Positions 41,937 to 52,872 of a DNA stretch of 64,000 nucleotides are shown here, one piece after another. The stretch spans positions 26,891-90,890 of the forward strand of contig RPFO01002174.1 of NCBI GenBank assembly GCA_009746045.1. The letters run 5' to 3'. Position numbers and translations under genes: made by a program. The stretch comes from Mesostigma viride (Eukaryota; Streptophyta; Mesostigmatophyceae; Mesostigmatales; Mesostigmataceae). The stretch's first letter is position 1; the number at the start of each line of letters is the position of its first letter. The notes beneath the pieces are model-generated. The model made no database searches. It had not been told where the DNA came from and saw only the letters and a program-made list of their open reading frames with translations.

Positions 41937-42236
41937 GTTAACGTAAAGGATTTACGTTAGATGGATAGAGATTGTTACGCTCTTTCCAACGGCACCTTGA
42001 ACGCCTCATTTGGTTAAGGAACGTAAAAGTTATGACGTTTCCTAGGCTGTGCCGACAGTACCCGGCGCGCCACTGTGGGCGCGTACGGACACAGGATGTA
42101 CAAGTGTCACTTTGATAGTCCGCAGGACGTTGACAGGACTTGTACAGGACTTGATGGTCAATTGATAGGTAGGCGCACTGTAGCGCGCCAGGACCTATGA
42201 GACAATTGATGCTGACTAGTGTACGGATAGGTCCAC
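41937..42236 (+). repeat. LTR of a fourth family (F), left part
   Basis: It starts AGTTAACGTAAAGGATTT. Its first ~230 bp are repeated in inverse orientation at 63457-63684, where a polypurine tract precedes the LTR start, fixing the orientation of the family. At 42236 it is interrupted by element 2. Its last bases, TCCAC, are the target duplication, and the LTR continues at 50274. Confidence 0.75.
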
Positions 42237-42934
42237 AGTTAAACGTTCTTCGCACACGCAATGTGAAGGATATGGTTGCAATGCAGCAATGTGTGAATAT
42301 GGTTGGAAACGGAGCTTTGTTAAATCGGATAATGTTTACAGCGCTCAACACTTGAGGCTTGCACACGAGCTTGCCAAGTCAAGGCACAACACGTGAGGCG
42401 GGCTCGCAAGAGATATCCATTTGGCACTGGCCTATTGTTTATATACTTGTGCACTGTGCTTGCTAGTCCTGAGCAGCCTAGGAGGCCTGCTCAGTAATAA
42501 CACTCCCGGTACAGTATTCACTACCTGTACAGCGCCCAGCTCCTATACAGTAGGTCTGCCATACAGGCACAGTGACCACAGAGTACAGTCACCACAGTGA
42601 TTATTGCATCTGCACCTAGAAGTCCAGGACTAAGCCTGCGGTACCAACAGACCACAGGTTAAGGTTCCTATTTCCTGCGTACGACGTATTAATCCAATAC
42701 CGTCGTAGGTACAGCACCTAATTCCTGTCAGCCCAGGAATTACTGTCGACCCCATATGTCGTCGGCAAATATTCACGTCCGACTTAGAAGAACAGCCGGC
42801 TCGCGCTCGCGCGCGACCGGGAAGTCGGAACGCCATAACTTTCTTGATACTTGTCGGAATGAACTCGTTCCGGTGCCGCTGGAATCGCAGAGATATGCCG
42901 AATCAGGATCACGCCAATGCGCTTGGCGTTAACT
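42237..42934 (-). repeat. Element 2 3' LTR
   Basis: 698 bp, nearly identical to 49573-50268. Adjacent is the - strand purine tract CAAGAAAAGAAAGGATTGG. Confidence 0.92.
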
Positions 42935-43476
42935 CCAATCCTTTCTTTTCTTGAGCTGTAGCAGCTCACACAAGTCTACATACAAACACACACAATGGGT
43001 ACTGGATATCCTCCCCAGACTACAAGTCACAACCCGCTGGGCATGACAGTCAGCTTGGATTCCTTATTATATGTACATAGCACCCATACTGGCTCAGGAG
43101 CACAAACAAATTACAATGAGTCCCTATCCCTTCACGGGAGGCTCGTTGTGTTACCCATGTACAAGAGGTTGGCCAACTGTGGCAGCCCATAGGTGTTCAG
43201 TTAAGAACTTGAGAAGTATGTACAACCTTCAGGACCTTAGGCGAAACCCCACAGATCACCCACAACAGCTCATCAGAAAACATTGCTGACCCCCAGACGG
43301 GAGTCGGCGCCGGTCTGCTGCCCCTTATCGAACCAGACACAACATCTACGCGAAGCACATGCAAAACACAAGCTCCTCTACTCGTTCCAACCGTGGAAAA
43401 TCAGGGGACCTGTCGCCACCTCACCAGCATGGTGGATGGGTCAGCCAGTCCGTGAAACTCCGCCTTAAGACGGCAC

Positions 43477-43493
43477 CAGGGAATCGAACCCCG
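43477..43493 (-). other. tRNA T-arm-like hairpin in element 2 3' UTR
   Basis: On the - strand CGGGGTTCGATTCCCTG, with the same TTCGATT loop and a G-U pair at stem position 2. It lies about 190 bp after the pol stop. Confidence 0.75.
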
Positions 43494-43682
43494 CCCACAA
43501 ACCACAGATCTGGGGAAACCTCAGACTGAGATGAAAACCCCAGATAGACATCTCTCCATCAGAGACAATGTCAGACATTCCCACACCAGAGACATGTCTC
43601 ACCCCTCAAGGTGTGCTCAGGATTATGTACAATCAAGCTCCCAGCCTGATATCCAGAGACTTAAGCACCCAGCTCTCAGCTT

Positions 43683-46600
43683 TTAGACAGATAGACCGAC
43701 TTGACAGTCAGCATTCATGAGCTTCCTCAGTACATTGTACTGGGCTGGGGCCTTGTGTGGCAGCTTTGTCAATGCATCAGCAGGGTTCTCCTCGCCAGGG
43801 ATATGCTTCAAGTCAACCAAACTGGCCAACTCCTTCAGCAACAAATAATCCAGGTCCCGGCTCCTGGCCAGCTGCTTGTGAACAAACTGGACCATACCCA
43901 TGCTGTCTGTTAGCAACAACGTCTCCATCTGCAAGGTCCAAGGGGTAACTGAAGCCAGCTCCAGCATTAACTCCTTTATGTACAGGCTGGACTGGATCCC
44001 CTCGCATATGGCCCTGCATTCTGCCACATCTGAACTGATACAGACCCTCTTCTGCAGTCTGCTGTACCAGCTGAACAAACTTGCCCTGCTCTGATAAAAA
44101 GCAAACAGAGCAGCAGATCTCCCCCTGACCTTGGTAACCTGGCGAGCATCCATGGAACTGTCAACAAAGATCTCCAAGGTGATAGGCTGGGTAAAGTCAA
44201 TCCCAGACAAAATCAGATCAGGGGTACTCTCCACCAACCGGGCTATGACTCGAGGCTTCTCATCCTCAAGCACCTCATCAGGCATTCTGCTATGGACCAT
44301 CAAAGACGGACCACAGATGCTGGCAAACCAGGCCCACATGCCTCTCAACTCAGGTCCTGCAGCCTGGGTGATCTTCTCTGGCAAGGCCTTCACAATGGTC
44401 TGTTTATAATCTCCTCCAGCCTGAAGCCTGATACTCCACTCCCCGTCCCTCCTGAACAGGGTAGCCTGCATTCCACAGAACACTACAGGCTTGTTGGGCT
44501 CCTGCCACAGCTCCTTGCCCAGTGAAAACTTGCCACTGATGACAGGAATAAACTTCTTCAGCCAGGTCGTGGGGGCTAGCAAATGCAGATCATCTCCATG
44601 CAAACTAGCATACACTGGCAGACCCTCCCATTGGGCCAGCAGCAAACAGGGATCAACTGAAGACACTCTCAAGCCACACTCACTGATCAGAGCTTCCTGC
44701 AGCGTGAGTCTCCAGATGATTGGGCTCGACCTGAGTCCTTCCAGGCCCTTCAGAATAACCAGGAATTGTTGATGCAGCTCCAGCTTCCAGATGGCAGGCA
44801 CCTCAACACAGTAAGGCTCATCCTGCTTCCACACCCTCCTGGCCACTTCTGGATCAGATTTTAAAAATGCCCTCTTGAAGTCCAGCAGCACTGATGACAT
44901 AGCTGCTCCCCTGTTCAGCAACCCCACGTAGAGACATAGCAAAATTCTCCATGTGTCGTGTAGCATCCCTGGCGTGTATAGCTCCTCTCCTGGCAGACTC
45001 CCCGTGCCGTGATACTCATTCAGGACAGGCCTGACATGGGGCACTGATACCTCATCCACAACCTTCCTCTTCAGCACAAATCTCAAAGCAAGCTTCCTTG
45101 ATGCTGGGGGACGTCTGTCTGTTGGTGCAGCACACTCAAACTGCAACCACTCCTCCAATGCCTTGGAGAAGGCGAGCTTCCAAGCCTCAAACAAAGTAGG
45201 CGAGCTCATCTCTTGGACCAGCTGGTCATATGTCAAAGGAGAGTGTGCAGCAAGGCTCCTGTGAGTTATGCCAATACTGCTGGGGTGCAACACAGCTGGA
45301 ATAACCAAACTGGCCGCTGGGGGCACCTCCCCTTCATCCCATTTTACACCCTTGACCGGCTTGGCCCTGCACCTGACTGGAAATGTTGTCCTGAAATTTT
45401 CTAGGGGAATCATCCCCCAGCCATCTCTTCTCAGAGCTGTAGCTCTGATAGAAATCCCAGGATTGCCCAGAAAATTCTGACCCAAAATCACAGGGCCATC
45501 ATAGTCCTCTAGGACAAGGAAGGTCACATCCACACCCATGACAGGGGCATTAACCTCTCCCAACACCCTTAGATGCGTCCTACCACTGAAATCAGACACC
45601 CAGGGGCAACTTGGTTCTCCGACCAGCAGTTCTCCTGTATGCTGAGGTCCCATGACAGAAACCTGTGCATTGGTATCTATCTCCATGGCAGCTACCTCAG
45701 GTTCATCCAACTGGACAAGCTTGGACACCTTAGGCTCCTTCTTGGCTCTTTGCAAAGCCTGTACAATATCTGATAGACGCACACCCCTAGGCCTGGTGTC
45801 GGGCCGTTCCGGAGGTGCAGCCTGTCCGCCTGCTTGCCCAACCACCGTATGTGAAGGTACCCCAGGGGCCGGGCCAGGGTCACCCTGAGGGCTCGATACA
45901 GCTGTAGCACCCTGATCAGGAAGCTCCACGTCACCCCCGCCTTGTACACCAGCGGGCACCTGGAAGAGGTCTCCTTGATTACCTCCCCGGGGACGGATCT
46001 TTGACCAGGACAGACGGTGCACTGCTTGGGAGCCATCAATGGCCACCCAGCACTTATGGCCAGCGGCTTCTACTCGGGTCACCACCCCATCATGCCAGCT
46101 GCCACGTTTCCCTGGAAAGCTTGGTTCCTTCCACACAACAACCTGTTGTCCAACGTTAGGTTCTAGGACACTCCAGCCCTTGTCTTTCTGCCTCAGCTTG
46201 AGGAACTTGGCCTCTAGCTTCTCCTTCCATGCCTGCTCAGCATCAGCTGGCAGCATCCTGGTATGCAGCATAAGAGGATTGATGGCAATGTCACCAAAGA
46301 ACATGGGAGTCCTCAGGTTCAGCCTGTCCTCCACAGAACGTAGCCATGCAGATGTCACAATGGCAGATGACGTCCTTGGAATCCTCTCCACCAGCAGCAC
46401 AGTCTTGATCTCTTGGATGGCTCTCTCCACCACCCCTTGCTGGCCGTGGCTCTCCCTGGGTGTAATCAGCAACTCTGGAAACTCTGGCAGGTTCTCACAG
46501 CACTCAAACTGAATGTCACACTGCAACAACTCCAACCCAGGGTACCTGCTCCTTGTCAACTTCAGAGCAGCAATCAATGTAGGCTTCTCCATGTCAGGCA

Positions 46601-47273
46601 GGATCTCTAGGGTCTTGTACTTGGTATATCTGTCCACTGCCACCAGCAGCTTCAAACCCCTGATTCTCTGAATATCTACCTGCACATGGCCTGGCTGCAA
46701 AATAGGAGTCCTGGCATGAGACTGCTTGGGCTTTCTAGCAACTAGCCTGCACTTGCAAGCTTGAGCAACCTGTTGGCAGATGGAGTACAACTCACTTCCT
46801 CCCAGCCGTCTAGCAACTTGCAAAGACTGAGCTGCATGGCCAAACATGGTATGCAACCTTGAGGCAATGTCATACAAGAGAGAAAACCTTTTATTGTCAT
46901 TATTAGCACTCAAGGTATGTACAGATCCCTTATGTACAGGAGGCACCAGGGTCGTGCCTGTCAGACTGTCTCCAGCCCTATCCTCATCCTGACCATCCTG
47001 TGCCAGTCCTGCACGGTCAGAATGCTTCTGAGATCCACCTGGGTCCACATCACCAGGTCCTACCTCAGGCTCAGCACCGCCATGGCGGGCACGTTGGCGA
47101 GTAACCACTGCAGCTACAGCTGGCATACTCTCTGTGGTAACCAAGCTTGCCCCATCGTGTCCAATAGGCTCTTTCACTAGAGCATGGGGCTGCCCCTCAC
47201 TGCTGTCACTAGCAGCTTCATTACACACCCCTGGGGGCACCCTCCAGGGTTCAGGGATGTGTGCAGGCTCATA
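43683..47273 (-). CDS. pol: Element 2 Pol: integrase-protease-reverse transcriptase-RNase H
   Basis: The ORF is intact and in frame with the gag end across a TGA at 47276-47274 (context CAT TGA TAT). Domain order is as in element 1: integrase with MFGHAAQ, ACKC, DIQR and CDIQFE, and GVVERAIQE; then EIDTNAQVSVMG and GPVILGQNF (protease-like); then LLDFKRAFLKSD, GLRSSPIIW and SLHGDDLHL (reverse transcriptase); then IFVDSSMDARQ, ECRAICEG, TDSMGM and NPADALTK (RNase H). It begins at the stop without an ATG. It could be active, but the gag of this copy is broken. Confidence 0.92.
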   Translation of the reverse strand, partial: YEPAHIPEPWRVPPGVCNEAASDSSEGQPHALVKEPIGHDGASLVTTESMPAVAAVVTRQRARHGGAEPEVGPGDVDPGGSQKHSDRAGLAQDGQDEDRAGDSLTGTTLVPPVHKGSVHTLSANNDNKRFSLLYDIASRLHTMFGHAAQSLQVARRLGGSELYSICQQVAQACKCRLVARKPKQSHARTPILQPGHVQVDIQRIRGLKLLVAVDRYTKYKTLEILPDMEKPTLIAALKLTRSRYPGLELLQCDIQFECCENLPEFPELLITPRESHGQQGVVERAIQEIKTVLLVERIPRTSSAIVTSAWLRSVEDRLNLRTPMFFGDIAINPLMLHTRMLPADAEQAWKEKLEAKFLKLRQKDKGWSVLEPNVGQQVVVWKEPSFPGKRGSWHDGVVTRVEAAGHKCWVAIDGSQAVHRLSWSKIRPRGGNQGDLFQVPAGVQGGGDVELPDQGATAVSSPQGDPGPAPGVPSHTVVGQAGGQAAPPERPDTRPRGVRLSDIVQALQRAKKEPKVSKLVQLDEPEVAAMEIDTNAQVSVMGPQHTGELLVGEPSCPWVSDFSGRTHLRVLGEVNAPVMGVDVTFLVLEDYDGPVILGQNFLGNPGISIRATALRRDGWGMIPLENFRTTFPVRCRAKPVKGVKWDEGEVPPAASLVIPAVLHPSSIGITHRSLAAHSPLTYDQLVQEMSSPTLFEAWKLAFSKALEEWLQFECAAPTDRRPPASRKLALRFVLKRKVVDEVSVPHVRPVLNEYHGTGSLPGEELYTPGMLHDTWRILLCLYVGLLNRGAAMSSVLLDFKRAFLKSDPEVARRVWKQDEPYCVEVPAIWKLELHQQFLVILKGLEGLRSSPIIWRLTLQEALISECGLRVSSVDPCLLLAQWEGLPVYASLHGDDLHLLAPTTWLKKFIPVISGKFSLGKELWQEPNKPVVFCGMQATLFRRDGEWSIRLQAGGDYKQTIVKALPEKITQAAGPELRGMWAWFASICGPSLMVHSRMPDEVLEDEKPRVIARLVESTPDLILSGIDFTQPITLEIFVDSSMDARQVTKVRGRSAALFAFYQSRASLFSWYSRLQKRVCISSDVAECRAICEGIQSSLYIKELMLELASVTPWTLQMETLLLTDSMGMVQFVHKQLARSRDLDYLLLKELASLVDLKHIPGEENPADALTKLPHKAPAQYNVLRKLMNADCQVGLSV

Positions 47274-48459
47274 TCAATGATCAGCAGCCTTGCCCTTGCC
47301 CTTGTCCTGGGATGGACCAGCCTTGTCCTTGCTGCCACCCTGAGCTGGCTTGCTCTGACCTTCCTGCCTCAGGTACGAGGGACACTCATTCCTGAAGTGA
47401 CCCTTCCCCTGGCAGAAATAACATTCCACCTGACTGATGTCCCGTGAGGTCCCACTGCTGGGCCCAGCCTTGGGAGGACCACCCACCCTCTTGAAGTCAA
47501 ACTGGGACTGTGGATGTCCCGACTTCGGCGGGGTCCCCCGTCCAGCCCTTCTGTCACGCCCCCTCCTGGACCTTCCTCGACCCCTTGAAGAGGTCTCAGG
47601 CCCTCTCGAGGACGCTGGGCCCCCGTGGCCCGATCCCCTCATGGACTTAACCGTGGGTTCAGTGGCCTCCTCATCATTCTGACGAGGGCGCTTACCCCCA
47701 CGTACTTGCCGCTGAAACACTCATACAACTGATCCGTCATGGCTGCCCAGCCATGGACCTGTCGCATGTGGATGGTCACATTATCCATGGTGACCGGATC
47801 CAGTTGCAGCGACTTGAGAAAGTCGCCCATGGCCATCCGATCTGCGACGAAGAAGCCCTTGGCCATGGCGTCCTCCCTCAGCTTGACGAAGTCTTCAAAG
47901 GCGTGGACCACTAGTTGCCCCTTGATGGGCTTGTAGTCCAGGTATTCTTGCTTCAGGTGGGACCCATCTATGGTCCTCTTGTCACTCAGGAACACCTGAG
48001 TCGCGTCATAAACGCCGCCCAGGTGTCCCCCGCCGCGTGTCGCTCCCGAACAAACTTGAACAGCCGCCTCGCCGACTGCCGTATGTAGGCACTAGACGCC
48101 AGGATGCGAAGCTTGTCACCGTTGTATATCTCCGTGTACAAGTTCATGTCCTCTAACATCCTCTCAGCATCCCGGGGCTGCCAATTGTCCTTGATGGACT
48201 GAAACTGGCCTAGCACCGCGTACCCCTCAGCAACGGTTGGTCGCTTAGGCGCCGCTTGATCTGCGGCTGGCGCGTGCTGCCCGCCCTGCGATCCTTGGCT
48301 CTGATTATCTGGCACCTCAGCCTGGTCTCCCAGCGCCTGGCCGTCCCCGCGTCCATCGCGTCCACCGCGTCCATCGCGTCCATCTCGTCCATCCAGCCCA
48401 GCGCCGCGCCGTCCGAAGCCCATAAAGCCCGCTTGTTGGTTGATAGCTCCATCCTCCAT
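47274..48459 (-). pseudogene. gag: Element 2 gag with two frameshifts
   Basis: It starts MEDGAINQQAGFMGFG at ATG 48459. The frame changes near 47990 (FMTRL / VFLSDKRT) and again in a G run near 47694-47698 (GKYVGG). The rest reads KRPRQNDEEATEPTVK to a zinc knuckle CYFCQGKGHFRNEC and ends at TGA 47276-47274. The expected Gag is recovered piecewise in three frames and is similar to that of element 1. Confidence 0.85.
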
Positions 48460-48561
48460 GATGGCCTCTGTTCAGATCTGCTACAGCCAGCCAAGTGGCC
48501 AAGCAGCAATTAAAGCAATATAAGCTACTGAACAAGAAAGGAAAGTGCCAAGTGTTACCAC

Positions 48562-49479
48562 TCAGGCAAGACCACCACGGCTGGCCCCAGGCGCGTCCTG
48601 GTTCTCCTTGTCGCTGTCGTCGTCGCTGTCGCTCACCACAATCAGCTCTGGTACCCTGCTACCTGCTGCGCCGTCGTCGACCCGCTGTCGGCCCGCGATG
48701 ACTGAATCGTCACCGTTGGTAAAGTAGACAGGTGACAACCCGTCGTTGGCACCTCGCGGATTGTACGTTGGCACCTCGTGGTCGCCAAGTGCCTCGTCGC
48801 CTAGCCCAGCGACACCCCCTGCTCCTACCTCAAGGTCACTCTCGTACCTAAGAGGTGCAAACTCCTCCCAACGCGTCACACGAACGCGAAGGGGCGGGGG
48901 CAGTTCCTGAAAAGGAACTCTTACTCGCTCTGGAAACCTGCCGACTCTTGTGCGCGCGTCCTCCGGCGATGGCTTCCGCTGTCGCCCCGACCTCTGCAAG
49001 CCGCCTGTGATGCTCCGCTCCGCGTCGTTCACGCCTAACTGGCCCGCTGCAACACCCTCGTCGCCGATGCCGCCTGCGAAAGCACGTGGTACTCCCGCGC
49101 CCGCTACTGTCGGCACAAACTCGTGTCGCCCTGCGCCAGCTGCCTCCGCAACCTCGCCTCGCCTTGCTGCCAACTCCGTCCGCACTCGCTCTGCTACTGC
49201 AGTAATCACCGTCTGGATGCCGACCAACCCGTGAAGCTCCTGCTCAAGGTCGTCGATGCTCCGGTGCTCCGGAATGACGATGGTTTGTACGTGTCGCAGA
49301 ATTCGCTCCCAATCTTCGACCTGGTCGTCGACGAATTGCACGAAGCTGCGATTTACAGGCGGACGATCTGCAAGCAACAAAGATAGATCCCGAACGACAC
49401 GGCGTAATTCAGGAGAAATCGAACCCCCAGCAGACTGCCGAAACCGGAAATCCTGCTGCCGTTGTTCCTCCTGCACCAT
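48562..49479 (-). CDS. Accessory ORF upstream of gag (element 2), unknown function
   Basis: 305 codons from ATG 49479 (MVQEEQRQQDFRFRQ). The N-terminal half is helical and holds RPPVNRSFVQFVDDQVEDWE, matching the element 1 accessory ORF. The C-terminal half is Gly/Arg/Asp-rich, with VSDSDDDSDKEN near the end, so it is acidic and probably disordered. No known domain was recognised. It is intact although gag is broken. Confidence 0.75.
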   Translation of the reverse strand: MVQEEQRQQDFRFRQSAGGSISPELRRVVRDLSLLLADRPPVNRSFVQFVDDQVEDWERILRHVQTIVIPEHRSIDDLEQELHGLVGIQTVITAVAERVRTELAARRGEVAEAAGAGRHEFVPTVAGAGVPRAFAGGIGDEGVAAGQLGVNDAERSITGGLQRSGRQRKPSPEDARTRVGRFPERVRVPFQELPPPLRVRVTRWEEFAPLRYESDLEVGAGGVAGLGDEALGDHEVPTYNPRGANDGLSPVYFTNGDDSVIAGRQRVDDGAAGSRVPELIVVSDSDDDSDKENQDAPGASRGGLA

Positions 49480-49572
49480 TCACCACCGGACGAGCTCCTC
49501 TCGTCGTCAACGCTGCACACCGCAACCGGCAACGACCCTCCTGGCCGTTCCGCTGAGACTGGTTGTAATTTG

Positions 49573-50268
49573 AGTTAACGTTCTTCGCACACGCAATGTG
49601 AAGGATATGGTTGCAATGCAGCAATGTGTGAATATGGTTGGAAACGGAGCTTTGTTAAATCGGATAATGTTTACAGCGCTCAACACTTGAGGCTTGTACA
49701 CGAGCTTGCCAAGTCAAGGCACAACACGTGAGGCGGGCTCGCAAGAGATGCCCATTTGGCACTGGCCTATTGTTTATATACTTGTGCACTGTGCTTGCTA
49801 GTCCTGAGCAGCCTAGGAGGCCTGCTCAGTAATAACACCCCGGTACAGTATTCACTACCTGTACAGCGCCCAGCTCCTATACAGTAGGTCTGCCATACAG
49901 GCACAGTGACCACAGAGTACAGTCACCACAGTGATTATTGCATCTGCACCTAGAAGTCCAGGACTAAGCCTGCGGTACCAACAGACCACAGGTTAAGGTT
50001 CCTATTTCCTGCGTACGACGTATTAATCCAATACCGTCGTAGGTACAGCACCTAATTCCTGTCAGCCCAGGAATTACTGTCGACCCCATATGTCGTCGGC
50101 AAATATTCACGTCCGACTTAGAAGAACAGCCGGCTCGCGCTCGCGCGCGACCGGGAAGTCGGAACGCCATAACTTTCTTGATACTTGTCGGAATGAACTC
50201 GTTCCGGTGCCGCTGGAATCGCAGAGATATGCCGAATCAGGATCACACCAATGCGCTTGGCGTTAACT
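49573..50268 (-). repeat. Element 2 5' LTR
   Basis: 696 bp. On the - strand TATATAAA lies near 49770-49777. The first internal bases after the LTR are CAAATTACAACC, comparable with CGAATTACAAGC in element 1 and so a candidate primer site. Confidence 0.92.
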
Positions 50269-50273
50269 TCCAC

Positions 50274-50566
50274 AGGACTAGCCGTATGGACAATTGATAG
50301 ATCTGCGCGCCAAAGGCGTGCCAGAGTCTGTGTAATCAATTGATTGACAGTTCAGCTGTGACAGTGCAGCTGAATACTTGGACGCGTCCCTAGTAAGCTA
50401 TATGAGTGACTTGGTCACACCGGGACGCTAGTTCTTGCGTGCACGTTCTCTTGGCACTGCGACCCTGTCGTCTGTGCTGCGTGCAGTCTTGGAAGTGACG
50501 TGACTTACGTCTGTGTTTCCTGATTATTAATAAAGGCAACTTCCTGCAAGAACCATGGCGGAATTC
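50274..50566 (+). repeat. LTR F, right part, interrupted by element 2
   Basis: It continues 41937-42236 after the TCCAC duplication. It contains a TATA-like CTATATGAG (about 50399) and AATAAA (50528-50533). It ends at a junction with element 3 DNA (AATTCGTGG|CATTCTTACC), with no AGTTAA/TTAACT terminus. Confidence 0.55.
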
Positions 50567-52636
50567 GTGGCATTCTTACCCTCACAACTCGTATTACAAT
50601 AGTTTGCCTGTCATTCTCTCAACAGGGGTCTATTGGCGCCCGTCTTACGGCGCCCGTCTACTTGCCAGATGGTGAACTGCCACAGCAAACAAATGACAAA
50701 ATGAAACACATAGGCAACAATTAAATCCTGCCCTGGGGAACTAGGGAAGTCTGAACAGGCAAACACCTGAACAGGCCAGCTTGTAGAAACATAATACCAG
50801 GGAATCGAACCCCGCCCTATAAACCCCAGAATAAAGGTTCCCAGACCATTGTGAGAGGTATGTACAAATATACATTTCTTTTAAAATAGAATACATGGTC
50901 TGTAATGGACCTGTCAACCTTGTGTAGTCAACAGCATGAACCCCAGCCAAAACCTGGCTGTATCCTGATTAAAATCAGAGTGAGTGTACCATGGTCCATG
51001 AGCCTTAGTACAGACTAAAATACAGGTATTATGCCAGTCACAATGCTGACACTACCACACAATCTGCTCTCCAATGCCCTATAACCATGCACCAGCTTAG
51101 ACAGCTTGCTGAGATGGGTCCATCAGAGACTGAAGAACCTTGTATTGCACTGCTGCCTTCTGCACTAGCTTGGTCAAAGCATCAGCAGGATTGTCAACCC
51201 CAGGGATATGCTCAATATTGGCCAAGGAGGACAATTCCTTAAGAAGGAGATAATCCAAGTCCCTACTTCTGGCCATCTGCCTGTGCACAAACTGCACCAT
51301 CCCCATGGAGTCTGTTTTTAGAAGAGTGGTAACCTGAAGTGGCCAAGGAGTGTTAGAAGTCATCTGATGAAGCAACTCCTTCAGATAAAGGCTTGTGTGA
51401 ATGCCTTCACAAATAGCCCTGCATTCTGCCACATCACTGCTGACAGCCACCCGTTTGTGCAGGCGACTAAACCAGCTCACCAAACTCCCCAGGCCTTCCT
51501 GTCTGAGCACAAAGAGCCCTGCAGCCCTGCCCCTGACCTTGGAGACCTGCCTGCTGTCCATTGAGCTATCCACATACAGCTCCATGCAAATGGGTTGTGA
51601 TAAATCCACTGCAGACAACAGAATGCCAGATGAAGCCCTGACCTGATCAGCCACCTTGGCAGACCCTAGCTCCACCAGCATGTCATCAGGCAACCTGGCT
51701 ATGACCATAAGGTCTGGCCTGGAAATGCCTGCCACCCAAGCAACCATGCCCCTCACCATGGGACACAGTGCCTGTGTGATGGTTGGAGGAAGCTTGCTAA
51801 TGAGGGTCTCTTGATAGTCATTGCCCCCCACCAGCAGCATACGCCACTCCCCTCCCTTCTTCACCAGTGTGGCCTCCATGCCCACAAACAGCAGAGGCTC
51901 ATTCTCCACCTGCCATTGCTCCCTACCCAGAGGAAACTTGGACTTAATGATGGAGATCAGCTCCTTAAGCCACGACGTGGGAGCTATCAGATGTAGGTCA
52001 TCCCCGTGCAGCGAAGCATACACTGGCAGGCCTTCCCATTGCCCCAGAAACAGACAGGGGTCTACAGGAGAGACCTTCAAGTTGCAATGCTCCTTCAGGA
52101 AACGGTTGAGAGTCTCCCTCCAGATTATTGGACTTGACCTCAGGCCCTCCAGGCCCTTGAGGATTTTAAGGAACTCCGTGTGGATGTCCCTTTTCCATAC
52201 AGCAGGCACCCTAACATAGAAAGGCGTCTTGCCCTCCACTTTTCCTGTGCCACATCTGCATCACCCTCCAGAAATGCCCTCTTGAAGTCTATCACCACTG
52301 AGCCATAGTCCAAGCCCTTGTTGAGAAGGCCTAGAAAGACACACAGCAGCAGCCTCCAAGTATCATGCAGCATGCCAGGGGTATACAACTCCTCAGCAGT
52401 GCACTCACCAGTACCCTTGAACTCATTCAGCACTGGCCTGACATGTGGTACCTTGACCCCGTCCACCTCCTTCATCTTGATGACAAACTTGAGCTTGAGT
52501 AGACGTCGTGCAGGAGGCAGTCATTGACAGGTTCCACGCATTTCTTGGAGATCCAGTCCTCCCAGATTTAATCAGACCCCGCCCTATGGGGACACATAAT
52601 AGAAGAGCTTCACCAGACCTTTAGTTGATAGGGCTG
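50567..52636 (-). pseudogene. pol: Element 3 copy C: truncated pol and 3' UTR
   Basis: It matches element 3 from the end of the reverse transcriptase (pol stop at 51097) through the 3' UTR (T-arm at 50798-50814) to the accessory ORF start codon. Residues to the pol stop include SLHGDDLHL, YVDSSMDSRQV and NPADALTKL. From about 52230 to 52636 the copy has several single-base deletions and clustered changes, then jumps to the 3' UTR of copy A. It is either a decayed partial duplication or an assembly artefact. Confidence 0.8.
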
Positions 52637-52872
52637 TGTCCAAATATACATTTCTTTTAAAATAGAATACATGGTCTGTAATGGACCTGTCAACCTTGTG
52701 TAGTCAACAGCATGAACCCCAGCCAAAACCTGGCTGTATCCTGATTAAAATCAGAGTGAGTGTACCATGGTCCATGAGCCTTAGTACAGACTAAAATACA
52801 GGTATTATGCCAGTCACAATGCTGACACTACCACACAATCTGCTCTCCAATGCCCTATAACCATGCACCAGC

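Larger units (their letters stand above)
42237..50268 (-). mobile_element. Element 2: copia-like LTR retrotransposon, complete but gag frameshifted
   Basis: An 8032-bp element with LTRs of 698 and 696 bp ending in AGTTAA/TTAACT and target duplication TCCAC (42232-42236 and 50269-50273). Read on the - strand the order is 5' LTR, accessory ORF, gag, TGA, pol (integrase, protease, reverse transcriptase, RNase H), T-arm hairpin (43477-43493), polypurine tract (42955-42935) and 3' LTR. It is inserted in the F-family LTR, antisense to CCT8. Confidence 0.93.

Noticed and set aside
51367-51646. Open frames on the + strand opposite the element 3 pol (also at 53143 and 59290)
   Set aside because: They recur only because pol is repeated. 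They are antisense shadows with no recognisable domain.
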